From: CAZYFH01 sp965249175
Lineage (GTDB): Bacteria > Acidobacteriota > Vicinamibacteria > Vicinamibacterales > UBA8438
Direction of reading: 5' to 3'
Assembly: GCA_965249175.1 (NCBI GenBank)
Contig: OZ252227.1
Coordinates: forward strand, 1,116,001 to 1,180,000
Length of the DNA stretch: 64,000 nucleotides
A program made the translations under genes and the position numbers. Under the pieces are notes generated by a model. That model searched no databases and had not been told where the DNA came from. It saw nothing but the letters and a program-made list of their open reading frames with translations. This document shows, one piece after another, positions 17,582 through 26,170 of this stretch. Numbering within the stretch: the first letter of the stretch is position 1; every line of letters begins with the position of its first letter.

Positions 17582-19335
17582 ATACCGCGACGCCTCTTCG
17601 TCCTCGTCCTGGCGACCTCGGCTATTGCCGGCGCCGTGGCTCCGGCGCCGGCCCAGCCGACGCGTGAGATCGTCCCCGTCACCGACGCGATGCTCCAGGA
17701 CCCGGCGCCCGGCGACTGGCTGATGTGGCGCCGCACGCTCGACGGTGGGGCTACAGCCCGCTCGACCAGATCACGCGCGAGAACGTCGGCGAGCTGCGCA
17801 TGGTCTGGTCGCGCGCGTTGACGACAGGCATGCAGGAGGGGACCCCGCTCGTGTACGACGGCGTGTTGTACATGCCGAACCCGAACGACGTCATCCAGGC
17901 GATCGACGCCGCCACGGGCGACCTCGTCTGGGAGCATCGCCGGGAGGTGCCCGACGACGTCACCGATTACCTCGTCGGCGCGTTCAGCGTGCTGTCGCAG
18001 AACAACCGCAACGTCGCCATCTACGGGACCTCCATCATCGACACGAGCGTCGACGACCACGTCTTCGCGCTCGACGCGGCGACCGGGCGGCTCGTCTGGG
18101 AGACCGAGGTGCTCGACTACACGGTAAACCCGGCGTTGCAAGGCTCGGGGCCGATTATCGCCAACGGCAAGGTGATCTCGGGGCGGAGCTGTGTCCCGAG
18201 GGGCGGACCGGACGCCTGCGTCATCACGGCCCACGATGCCGCGACCGGCCGGGAGCTGTGGCGCCGGCGCACCATCCCGGCCCCGGGCGAGCCGGGCGAC
18301 GAGACGTGGGGTGACGTCCCCTTCGAGGAGCGGAAGCACGTCGGCGCCTGGATGGTGCCGAGCTACGACCCGGCGCTCAACCTCATCTACATCGGAACGT
18401 CCGTCACGTCGCCGGCCCCCAAGTTCCTGCTCGGGGGTTCCGACAGGAAGCACCTGTACCACAACTCGACGCTGGCGCTCGACGCCGACACGGGCGAGAT
18501 TGTCTGGTACTACCAGCACCTGAACGACCATTGGGACCTCGACCATCCCTTCGAGCGCCTGCTGGTCGATACCCCGGTCTCGCCCGACGCGAGCGTCGTC
18601 AGCTGGATCAACCCGCGGCTGCAGCCGGGCGAGGTGCGCCGCGTGATCACCGGGATCCCGGGCAAGACCGGCGTCGTCTACACGCTCGACCGCGCGACGG
18701 GCGAGTTCCTCTGGGCGACGCCGACCATCACGCAGAACGTGATCAGTGACATCGACGGCGCAACCGGTGCCGTGACGGAGAGCTCCGAGCTGGTCTTCAG
18801 CAGCGAGGGACAGCAAGTGCTGGCCTGCCCGCATGCCACCGGCGGCAAGGACTGGGAGGCCGGCGCCTACAGTCCGCTGACCAACACGATGTACATGCCG
18901 CTGCGCAACGTTTGTGCCCGGATGCTGGCCACGACCGAGAACGAGGCGAACATCTACGCACTCACCTGGCGTGCCGAGATCGCGCCCGGCACCGACCAGG
19001 TCGGCACGGTGCAAGCGATCTCCGCGGAGACCGGCGCGATCACCTGGGTGCACGAGCAGCGCCCCGCGACGATGTCGCTCGTCACCACCGGGGGCGGGCT
19101 CGTGTTCGGCGGGGACGTCAACGGCCGGTTCCGCGCCTTCGACGACACGACCGGCGCGGTGCTCTGGGAGATCAACCTCGGCTCATCGGTTAGCGGGTTT
19201 CCGATCAGCTACGCCGTCGACGGCCGGCAGTACGTCGCCGTCAGCACCGGGTCGCAGCGGTTCCTCGACCTGACGCCGGAGCTGCGGCCGAGCGTGGGCA
19301 ACAACCTGTTCGTCTTCGCCCTTCCGGACGAATGA
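17582..19335 (+). pseudogene. PQQ-dependent alcohol-dehydrogenase-like gene with lost start and frameshift
   Basis: Translation shows a leader IPRRLFVLVLATSAIAGAVA followed by VPVTDAMLQDPAPGDWLMW, matching the gene at 1-1149. The codon where ATG is expected, 7 nt after AGGAG, is ATA (17582-17584). Near 17744-17750 one base is missing, so ..RTLDG continues as GYSPLDQITRENVGELRMVW only after a frame change. From there about 530 codons are intact to the stop at 19335, including HWDLDHPFE, GIPGKTGVVYTLDRATGEF and many TGxxxW blades. Two independent lesions favour a real pseudogene over a sequencing error, although a single-base assembly error could explain the frameshift. A downstream start could still express a leaderless fragment. 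Confidence 0.8.
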
Positions 19336-19344
19336 CCATCCGGA

Positions 19345-19446
19345 AGGGCCGCCCGACCGCCACAGCTCGCGGCCCTCGAGGTCATAGGACCGAACCACGT
19401 CGCTGCCCGCCGCATCTATCGGCCCCGACGGCGTCGCTGATCCCAC
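19345..19446 (-). pseudogene. Scrap of a BamB-like quinoprotein gene
   Basis: The minus strand reads GSDVVRSYDLEGRELWR, a PQQ-blade-like motif, with no start or stop of its own and no continuation on either side. It points the same way as the relic at 14443-14735. Evidence rests on about 17 residues, so it is tentative. Confidence 0.35.
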
Positions 19447-19470
19447 GCCCGTCCTCTCTAGATCGACGGC

Positions 19471-19577
19471 GATCGGAACAGCGTGCAGGTGGGATACGAC
19501 GTGTGTGGAGGTCGGTGGCGCCGCACCGCGGTATCGGGCCCCGCCGCTGACGCTCGTAAGCGCTCATCGGTCCAGCG
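19471..19577 (+). repeat. Deleted second copy of the beta-helix gene's 3' end
   Basis: 19471-19504 matches 16565-16598 with few changes, and 19506-19577 matches 16770-16840 with one extra base and a few changes. The 171 bp lying between these segments in the parent are missing here. The relic has the parent's orientation and includes its stop codon and the 27 bp after it. It ends just before the promoter of the MBL-fold gene. Confidence 0.85.
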
Positions 19578-19591
19578 TAGCCCCGGCGGGG

Positions 19592-19600
19592 TGGTATAGT
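19592..19600 (+). promoter_or_regulatory. Candidate extended -10 promoter for the MBL-fold gene
   Basis: TGGTATAGT matches the extended -10 form (TG, one base, TATAGT at 19595-19600), 36 bp before the start codon at 19637. No good -35 is seen 17 bp upstream, which extended -10 promoters tolerate. Confidence 0.4.
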
Positions 19601-19636
19601 TTTACGGTCGCGATCCACGCGGCGTCTGGAGGAATC

Positions 19637-20548
19637 ATGCGGAGAGGGCTAGTCCTGCTGGCGGTGTTGGTGAGCGGCGCGGTGTCGATTGTGATCGCGG
19701 CGCCTGTCGCCCAGAACGAGCCGCCCCCATTGGACCTCGAGAGGCTCGAGGATAACCTCTACGTCCTCCACGGCGGGTGTGGGTGCGGCAACTCGACGTT
19801 CTACATCACGGATGCCGGCGTGGTCATCATGGACACGAAGGTGGCCGGTACGGGCGAAGCGATCCTCGAGCAGCTCCGAACCGTGACGGACAAGCCGGTC
19901 GTGATGATCATCAACACGCATACGCACTTCGACCACACCGGGAGCAACGCCGAGTTCGGCGCCGTCGACCGGATCGTGACGCACGCCAACGCCAAGAACA
20001 GCCTGATGAGGGCGACCTGCACCCCGGCTACCAACTGCGACGCTTTCAAGGGTGACAACGCGACGTACCTCCCCAATGTCACCTTCGACGACACGCGTAC
20101 GCTCACGGTCGGCGGTGACCGGATCAACCTCCACCACTTCGGAGGCGGGCATACCAATGGCGATGCCTGGATCGAGTTGCCTGCCCTCCGCGTTGCGTTG
20201 ACAGGCGACATGTTCTCCCATAAAGGCGTGCCGTTCATCGATACCGACAACGGGGGGACCGCGCTGGGATTTGGTGACACGCTTAACAATGCGACGGCCG
20301 CGCTCACGAACGTCGACACGGTGATCACCGGACACTTCGACGCCTTTCCCTTCAACGAGCTCCTCCGGTATACGGAGTTCCACAAGCATCTGAAGGAATA
20401 CGCGCTCGCCGGCAAGGCGGCCGGGAAGCCCGCCGAGGAAGTCGCCGACGACTACGAGCCTCCGGCGAACCTGAACGATTTTGCTGCGACCGGCGGCCTG
20501 CTGAGCTCTTTCGTCCAGCTGATCTACGACGAGTCAGGAACCCAGTAA
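19637..20548 (+). CDS. Exported MBL-fold metallo-hydrolase
   Basis: 303 aa from the ATG at 19637, with GGAGG 4 nt upstream. A signal peptide (MRRGLVLLAVLVSGAVSIVIAAP) precedes the metallo-beta-lactamase fold. The zinc ligands are visible: HTHFDHTG near residue 95, GGGHTNGD near 170, LTGDMF near 190 and ITGHFD near 232. The leading strand YVLHGGCGCGNSTFYITDAGVVIMDT is typical of the glyoxalase-II/SoxH-type group. Hydrolysis of an ester, thioester or similar bond in the periplasm is expected, and the substrate is unknown. It stands 41 bp upstream of the DUF1592 gene in the same direction and may be co-transcribed with it. Confidence 0.9.
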   Translation: MRRGLVLLAVLVSGAVSIVIAAPVAQNEPPPLDLERLEDNLYVLHGGCGCGNSTFYITDAGVVIMDTKVAGTGEAILEQLRTVTDKPVVMIINTHTHFDHTGSNAEFGAVDRIVTHANAKNSLMRATCTPATNCDAFKGDNATYLPNVTFDDTRTLTVGGDRINLHHFGGGHTNGDAWIELPALRVALTGDMFSHKGVPFIDTDNGGTALGFGDTLNNATAALTNVDTVITGHFDAFPFNELLRYTEFHKHLKEYALAGKAAGKPAEEVADDYEPPANLNDFAATGGLLSSFVQLIYDESGTQ

Positions 20549-20589
20549 TACCTGGCGCGGCCGCGGTCCACGCGTGGCTGGAGGCTTTG

Positions 20590-23112
20590 ATGACGATATC
20601 GGCGTTGAGGCGATCGGCGGCGCTGTCGATGGCCGGCGCGCTCGCGCTGGTGCTGTCGGCGGAGTTGCACGGAGCGGGCCCGCAGCAGCCTGGCTCGGGC
20701 GCGGCGGCAGCGGCCCGGTCCCCGCAGCGGTTGTTGCTCGACCGGTACTGCGTCGCCTGCCATAACGAGAGGCTGAAGACCGCCGGCTTGACGCTGGACG
20801 TCCTGGACGTCGACGACGCGGCCGCCCATCCCGAGGTGTGGGAAAAGGTGGTGCGCAAGCTCCGGGCTGGCCTGATGCCCCCGGCCGGCCGGCCGCGGCC
20901 GGACCGCGAGGCGAACGACGGCTTCGCGGGCTGGCTCGAGGCTGAGCTCGACCACGCCGCCACGCTCGACCCCGACCCCGGCCCCTCGACGGTGTTCCAT
21001 CGGCTGAACCGCACCGAGTACGCGAACGCGATTCGCGACCTGCTCGTCCTGGAGATCGATCCGACGGAATTGCTGCCGGCCGACGATGCGAGCTACGGGT
21101 TCGACAACATCGCGGCCTCTCTCCGGATGTCGCCGACGCTGGTCGACCGCTACCTGGCCGCGGCGCGCAAGATCAGTCGCGCGGCCGTTGGGAGCTCGGC
21201 GGTGCCGCCCGCTGTGAAGATCTATCACCTGCCACCCGACCTTCCGCAGGAGCGGCATCTCGAGGGGCTGCCGTTCGGCACGCGCGGCGGCACGCTGGTC
21301 CGGCATCATTTCCCGAAGGATGGCGAGTACGAGTTTCAGGCGAAGCTGGCGCTCGACATCGCGGACAACATTCCGAGGTACGACGAGTCGCACGATCTGG
21401 AGATCCTGCTCGACGGCGAACCGGTCGCGCGGTTCACGTTCGCAGGCGAGCCGGACCCCGATGAGGACCCCGAAGAAGATGAAGCGCTCAGGGCGGCGAT
21501 AAACACATCCGACCAGTCCGGCTACCGGCGGAACCTCGACTCGCACTGGCGCGTGCGCCTCCCCGTGGCGGCGGGGGTGCATGAAGTTACCGCCGCGTTT
21601 CTCCAGAATGGGCAGCTGCTGACCGAAGCGACGCGGCCCAACACCCTTGCCCGGCTCCGCCTGGCGCTGGTGGAGCCATCTGTGCGCGCCTACAGCGGAG
21701 GATACGCAAACGACGAGACGCGCTCGGGTCCCTACCTGGCGCACCTCACGGTGACGGGGCCGTTCCAGCCCAGCGGGCCCGGCGATACCGAGAGTCGCCA
21801 GCGCATCTTCACGTGCCGGCCGACCGCGCCGGAGGACGAGGGGCCGTGCGCGGCGCAGATTCTTTCGACGCTGGCGCGGCGCGCCTATCGGCGGCCGCCG
21901 AGCGAGGTGGAGCTGGACCGCCTGCGAAGCGCGTACGGAGACGGCCGGCAGGCGGCGGGGTTCGACGCGGGGATCGAGCGGGCGGTGCGGCAGCTGCTCG
22001 TCGAGTCGGCCTTCCTATACCGCATCGAAGAAAGCCCACGGGACATCGCGCCAGATACGATCTACTCCGTCAGCGATCTGGATCTGGCCTCGCGCCTGTC
22101 GTTTTTCCTCTGGAGCAGCATTCCGGATGACGAGCTGCTCGACGTCGCGGAGCGCGGCCAGCTGCGCGACCCGGCGGTGCTGGAGCAGCAGGTGCGGCGG
22201 ATGCTGGCGGACCGCCGGTCGGAGGCCTTCGTCACGAACTTCACCGGCCAGTATCTGAACCTACGCAAGTTGCCCGACGTGACGCCGGATCTCAAACGGT
22301 TCCCGGATTTCGACGCGACCCTACGGCACGCCATGCGGCGCGAGACGGAGCTCTTCTTCGAGAGCATCCTCCAGGAAGACCGGAGCGTGCTGGAGCTGCT
22401 GACGGCGGATCATACGTTCGTGAACGACCGGCTTGCCGAGCACTATGGGATTCCAGCGGTCAAGGGGAGCCACTTCCGCCGGGTCACGGTCGGCGACGGC
22501 AGCCGGCGTGGGCTGCTCGGCAAGGGGAGTCTCCTCGCGGCGACGTCCTATGCCCACCGCACGTCCCCGGTGCTGCGGGGCAAGTGGCTGTTGGAAAACG
22601 TCCTCGGGACGCCGCCGCCGCCGCCGCCCCCGGACGTGCCGGACCTCAAAGAGGACAACGACGAGGGTGAGGTGCTGTCGATGCGGGACCGGATGGTGCA
22701 GCACCGCGCCAATCCGGTCTGCGCGAGCTGCCATGCCATGATGGATCCGCTCGGCCTTGCGCTCGAGAACTTCGACGCGGTCGGGCGGTGGCGCACGCGG
22801 AGCGAGGCGTTCACGCCGATCGACGCCTCGGGCGCGATGCTCGATGGCACCACCTTCGACGGCGTGGACGGGCTGCGTGAGGTGTTACTGGGCCGGTCCG
22901 AGCTGTTCGTCACGACGTTGACCGAGAAGCTGTTGACGTATGCCTTGGGGCGGGGGGTGGAGCACGGCGATGCGCCGGTGGTCCGCCAGATCGTGCGGGC
23001 GGCGGCCGCCGAGGACTACCGCTTTCAGCCGCTGCTGATGGGCATCGTGCAGAGCCTGCCGTTTCAGATGCGGCGCTCGAGCGGGCCGCCGGCGGTGGGG
23101 TCGGCGCAGTAG
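20590..23112 (+). CDS. DUF1592 multi-domain exported haem protein (triad A, gene 1)
   Basis: 840 aa from the ATG at 20590, with GGAGG 5 nt upstream. After a signal peptide, a haem c motif CVACH appears in RYCVACHNERLKTAG. The following blocks fit the known order DUF1587 (HRLNRTEYANAIRDLL), DUF1595 (CAAQILSTLARRAYRRPP), DUF1592 (LASRLSFFLWSSIPDDELL), DUF1588 (TSPVLRGKWLLENVLGTPP then a seven-Pro run and NPVCASCHAMMDPLGLALENFDAVG) and DUF1585 (EKLLTYALGRGVEHGD). Such proteins are common in Planctomycetes, Verrucomicrobia and Acidobacteria, usually next to DUF1552. Role unproven; periplasmic redox is plausible from the two CxxCH sites. Paralogue at 56089-58542. Confidence 0.92.
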   Translation: MTISALRRSAALSMAGALALVLSAELHGAGPQQPGSGAAAAARSPQRLLLDRYCVACHNERLKTAGLTLDVLDVDDAAAHPEVWEKVVRKLRAGLMPPAGRPRPDREANDGFAGWLEAELDHAATLDPDPGPSTVFHRLNRTEYANAIRDLLVLEIDPTELLPADDASYGFDNIAASLRMSPTLVDRYLAAARKISRAAVGSSAVPPAVKIYHLPPDLPQERHLEGLPFGTRGGTLVRHHFPKDGEYEFQAKLALDIADNIPRYDESHDLEILLDGEPVARFTFAGEPDPDEDPEEDEALRAAINTSDQSGYRRNLDSHWRVRLPVAAGVHEVTAAFLQNGQLLTEATRPNTLARLRLALVEPSVRAYSGGYANDETRSGPYLAHLTVTGPFQPSGPGDTESRQRIFTCRPTAPEDEGPCAAQILSTLARRAYRRPPSEVELDRLRSAYGDGRQAAGFDAGIERAVRQLLVESAFLYRIEESPRDIAPDTIYSVSDLDLASRLSFFLWSSIPDDELLDVAERGQLRDPAVLEQQVRRMLADRRSEAFVTNFTGQYLNLRKLPDVTPDLKRFPDFDATLRHAMRRETELFFESILQEDRSVLELLTADHTFVNDRLAEHYGIPAVKGSHFRRVTVGDGSRRGLLGKGSLLAATSYAHRTSPVLRGKWLLENVLGTPPPPPPPDVPDLKEDNDEGEVLSMRDRMVQHRANPVCASCHAMMDPLGLALENFDAVGRWRTRSEAFTPIDASGAMLDGTTFDGVDGLREVLLGRSELFVTTLTEKLLTYALGRGVEHGDAPVVRQIVRAAAAEDYRFQPLLMGIVQSLPFQMRRSSGPPAVGSAQ

Positions 23113-23159
23113 CGGGGCCGGTCCGTCCGGCCGGCATCGACGAGAGGGAGCTCGCCGTT

Positions 23160-24521
23160 ATGTTCATTACGAAGAAGACGTTGCCGCGGCGGACGATCTT
23201 GCGCGGGCTTGGCGCGACGGTGGCGCTGCCGCTGCTGGACGCCATGGTGCCGCCGCTCACGGCGTTGGCGCGGACGCCGGCGACGCCGGCGCGGCGGCTC
23301 GGCTTCGTCTACGTGCCGAACGGGGTCGCGATGAACCCGGAGGTGAATCACTGGAAGCCGATCGGCGAGGGGACGAACTTCGAGTTCTCGCCCATTCTGA
23401 CGCCGCTCGCCCCTTTCCGGGACCACCTCACGATCGTGAGCGGTCTCGCGCAGCGGGCGGCGGAGGGATTCAACGAAGGCGACGGCCCCCACGCGCGCGC
23501 GAGCGCCGGCTGGTTGAGCAGCGTCCACGCGAAGAAGGCGCAGGGGGCGAACGTGCGGGGGGGGACGACGGTCGATCAGATCGCGGCGGCCGTGCTCGGG
23601 CAGGACACGCGGTTGCCCTCGCTCGAGCTGGCGGTCGACAGCTTTTCCAGCAGCCAGGTCGGCAACTGCGACAACGGCTACGACTGCGTCTACCTCAACA
23701 CCCTGGCGTGGCAGACGCCGACGACCCCGCTGCCGATGGAGCGACACCCGGCGGTGGTCTTCGAGCGTCTCTTCGGCGAAGGGGGCACGGCGGCCCAGCG
23801 GCAGGCGGAGGTACGGACGGATCGGAGCATTCTCGACGCCGTGACCGGGGACATCGCCGCCCTGCAGCGGACGGTGGGGGGCAACGACCGCGCCCGGGTC
23901 GACGAGTACCTCGATTCGTTGCGCGAAATCGAGCGCCGGTTGCAGTTGACGGAGCGCGCGGCCGACCAGGAGCTGCCGCCGTTCGAGCGCCCCACCAGAA
24001 TTCCGCTCGATTTCGCCGAGCACACGAAGCTGATGTTCGACTTGCAGTGGTTGGCGTATCAGGCGGACGTCACGCGGGTCACCACGTTCATGCTCGGCCG
24101 GGAGCTCGGCGGGCGGGCGTACCCCGAGCTCGGCGTGCCGGTGAATCACCACGGCCTCTCGCACCACCAGGACAACCTGGAGAAGATCGCGGACCTGGCG
24201 AAGATCAACATCTATCACGTTGAGCTGTTCGCCTACTTTCTCGAGAAGCTCCGGTCGACCCCCGAGGGGGACGGCAGCCTGTTGGACCACGTCGTCCTGC
24301 TGTACGGCTCAGGGCTCGGCGACCCGAACCAGCATTCGCCGTTTGACCTGCCGCTCGCGCTGGTGGGCAGCACCCCGCAGAACCGAGGCCGGCACCTGCA
24401 GTATCCGGAGACCCCGCTGGCGAATCTGCTGCTGGCGATGCTGGACAAGGTCGGTGTCCCCTTGGACCAGCACGGCAACAGCACGGGACGGCTCGAGCTC
24501 GAACCGCTCACGGGTGTGTGA
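23160..24521 (+). CDS. DUF1552 protein with Tat leader (triad A, gene 2)
   Basis: 453 aa. The N-terminus LPRRTILRGLGATVALPLLD is a twin-arginine type leader, so the protein is probably exported folded. The body follows the DUF1552 family: VYVPNGVAMN, GDGPHARASAGWLS, a Cys pair in NCDNGYDCVYLNTLAW, ERLFGEG, and the late conserved block HHGLSHHQDNLEKIADLAKIN..LLYGSGLGDPNQHS. These resemble alkaline-phosphatase-superfamily-like DUF1501/DUF1552 proteins, but no activity is known. It lies 47 bp after the DUF1592 gene and 10 bp before the ankyrin gene, so one transcript is likely. Confidence 0.92.
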   Translation: MFITKKTLPRRTILRGLGATVALPLLDAMVPPLTALARTPATPARRLGFVYVPNGVAMNPEVNHWKPIGEGTNFEFSPILTPLAPFRDHLTIVSGLAQRAAEGFNEGDGPHARASAGWLSSVHAKKAQGANVRGGTTVDQIAAAVLGQDTRLPSLELAVDSFSSSQVGNCDNGYDCVYLNTLAWQTPTTPLPMERHPAVVFERLFGEGGTAAQRQAEVRTDRSILDAVTGDIAALQRTVGGNDRARVDEYLDSLREIERRLQLTERAADQELPPFERPTRIPLDFAEHTKLMFDLQWLAYQADVTRVTTFMLGRELGGRAYPELGVPVNHHGLSHHQDNLEKIADLAKINIYHVELFAYFLEKLRSTPEGDGSLLDHVVLLYGSGLGDPNQHSPFDLPLALVGSTPQNRGRHLQYPETPLANLLLAMLDKVGVPLDQHGNSTGRLELEPLTGV

Positions 24522-24531
24522 GGGGCAGACG

Positions 24532-25977
24532 ATGCGGACACACGCGGTGAGCCGGTGGACGGTGCTGGTGCTGGCGGTCTGCTCGCTCGGCGCCGCCGCG
24601 CGCGACGTGCCGCTCGTCGAGGCCGTCAAGACCGGATCCGCAGCGTCGGTCCGCGCGCTGCTGGACCAGCGGGCGGACGTGAATGCCGCGGAGGCGGACG
24701 GCACGACCGCCCTGCACTGGGCCGTGCAAGGGGAGGCGGCGGCGCTCGTCGGGCTGCTGATCGACGCCGGGGCCGACGTCGAGGCCGCCAACCGCTACGG
24801 GGTGACGCCGCTCTCGCTCGCCTGTCTCACCGGGAACGCTGGCATCATCGCCCGGTTGCTCGAGGCGGGCGCCGACGCGAATGCGGCCACGGCGGGCGGC
24901 CGGACGCCGCTGATGACGGCGGCGCGGACCGGGGACGTTGCCGCGGTCGAGGTGCTTCTGGCCCACGGCGCGGACGTGCACGCGACGGACGACAGGTACG
25001 GCCAGACGGCGCTGATGTGGGCGGCCGCCGAGAACAACGCGGGGGTGGTGGACACGCTGGCCCGGGCGGGCGCGGACGTGGGCGCGCGCACCAAGCATGG
25101 CTTCACCGCCATTCTGTTCGCGGCGCGCGCGGGCCGCATCGAGGCGGCGACGGCGTTGCTGGCCGCCGGCGCCGACGTGGACGACACCTTGTCGAACGGC
25201 GTCACGCCGCTGCTACTCGCGATCACAAACAAGAACTTCGAGCTCGCGGCGGCCCTTCTGGACGCGGGCGCGGATCCGAACTTGGACGCCGTCGGGTGGT
25301 CGGCGTTGCACCAGCTCGTCTGGAGTCGGCAGCCCCCCGTTGGGTTCGACAACCCCGAACCGGTGCACCGGGACGACGTGCACGCGCTCGACCTCGCCCG
25401 GCAGCTGCTGGCGCTCGGAGCGGACCCGAACGCCCGCATCGCGAAAGAATTGAAAGACCAGCCGCGGCAACGCAGCACGGGGGGGACGGGCGCGACGCCT
25501 TTCTTTAACGCGGCCCGGGTCGGCGACGCCGAGCTGATGCGCCTCCTCGCGGAGCACGGCGCCGATCCGTTCCTGCCGACCGACGACAACACGACGCCGC
25601 TGATGACTGCGGCGGGCGTCGGTGTGTACCCCGGGACGGAACCCGGCACGAACGAGGAGGTGACCGAGGCGTTCACGTTCTTGCTCGAGCTGGGCGGCAA
25701 CATCCATACCGTGAACGCCAAGGGTGAAACCGCCCTCCACGGTGCCGCGACACGGGGCGCTAACCCGATCGTGCAGATGCTGGTCGAGCGAGGCGCCTGT
25801 TTGGATGCGACCAACGACGCCGGGCATACGCCGTTGGCGATCGCCGAGGGCGTCCCTCAGTTGGTGTTCAGACCGCAGCCCGAGACGGCTGCGCTCCTCC
25901 GTCGGTTGATGGAGGGTCGCCCACCCACCCCGCCCGACCGGCCGCGTTGTGGCGGGATGGGACCTGTGGCTGATTGA
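24532..25977 (+). CDS. Exported ankyrin-repeat protein (triad A, gene 3)
   Basis: 481 aa from the ATG at 24532, with GAGGGG 6 nt upstream. A cleavable-looking leader (MRTHAVSRWTVLVLAVCSLGAAA) precedes about ten ankyrin repeats, for example DGTTALHWAVQGEAAALVGLLIDAG and GRTPLMTAARTGDVAAVEVL. A longer non-canonical insert (ARIAKELKDQPRQRSTGGTGATPFFNA) interrupts the array. The C-terminal segment (GETALHGAATRGANPIVQMLVERG..TPLAIAEG..PETAALLRRLM) recurs in the paralogue at 53180-54643 and in a relic near 42187-42552. Ankyrins are usually intracellular, so export suggests a periplasmic partner, possibly the neighbouring DUF proteins (inference). Confidence 0.9.
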   Translation: MRTHAVSRWTVLVLAVCSLGAAARDVPLVEAVKTGSAASVRALLDQRADVNAAEADGTTALHWAVQGEAAALVGLLIDAGADVEAANRYGVTPLSLACLTGNAGIIARLLEAGADANAATAGGRTPLMTAARTGDVAAVEVLLAHGADVHATDDRYGQTALMWAAAENNAGVVDTLARAGADVGARTKHGFTAILFAARAGRIEAATALLAAGADVDDTLSNGVTPLLLAITNKNFELAAALLDAGADPNLDAVGWSALHQLVWSRQPPVGFDNPEPVHRDDVHALDLARQLLALGADPNARIAKELKDQPRQRSTGGTGATPFFNAARVGDAELMRLLAEHGADPFLPTDDNTTPLMTAAGVGVYPGTEPGTNEEVTEAFTFLLELGGNIHTVNAKGETALHGAATRGANPIVQMLVERGACLDATNDAGHTPLAIAEGVPQLVFRPQPETAALLRRLMEGRPPTPPDRPRCGGMGPVAD

Positions 25978-26110
25978 CCCGAGGGGCGTGATCTGCGGTC
26001 CCAGAACGGCGAAGTGCTTACTTTTGTTTGGTTTGCTTCGAGTAGTCAGCTTGGCTCATGTGGGTCGAGTGTGGCTGCGGAATGTGCTGGCGGTAACGAG
26101 TAGTTGCCTG

Positions 26111-26143
26111 GTAGTGTTGCCACTACTGGTAGTGTTGTCACTA
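26111..26143. promoter_or_regulatory. Two tandem palindromic operator-like sites before the TonB receptor gene
   Basis: TAGTG-TTGC-CACTA at 26112-26125 and TAGTG-TTGT-CACTA at 26130-26143 are two near-identical inverted repeats with centres 18 bp apart, on nearly the same face of the helix. The first has 6-bp arms (GTAGTG/CACTAC). They lie 28-60 bp before the ATG at 26171, and a weak promoter (TTGCCA at 26117, 17-bp spacer, ACTAAT at 26140) would overlap them. This fits cooperative binding of a dimeric regulator. The regulator is unknown. Confidence 0.5.
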
Positions 26144-26170
26144 ATTGACTGGCTAGTTGAAGGAGTGCAA

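Noticed and set aside
17476..19053. 525-codon open frame opposite the broken PQQ dehydrogenase
   Set aside because: Shadow frame. The plus strand has clear PQQ blades despite its lesions.
22611..22630. CCG repeat suggesting a slippage site
   Set aside because: It codes for a seven-Pro run that is also found in the paralogue at 56089-58542, so it is a conserved linker of the DUF1588 region.
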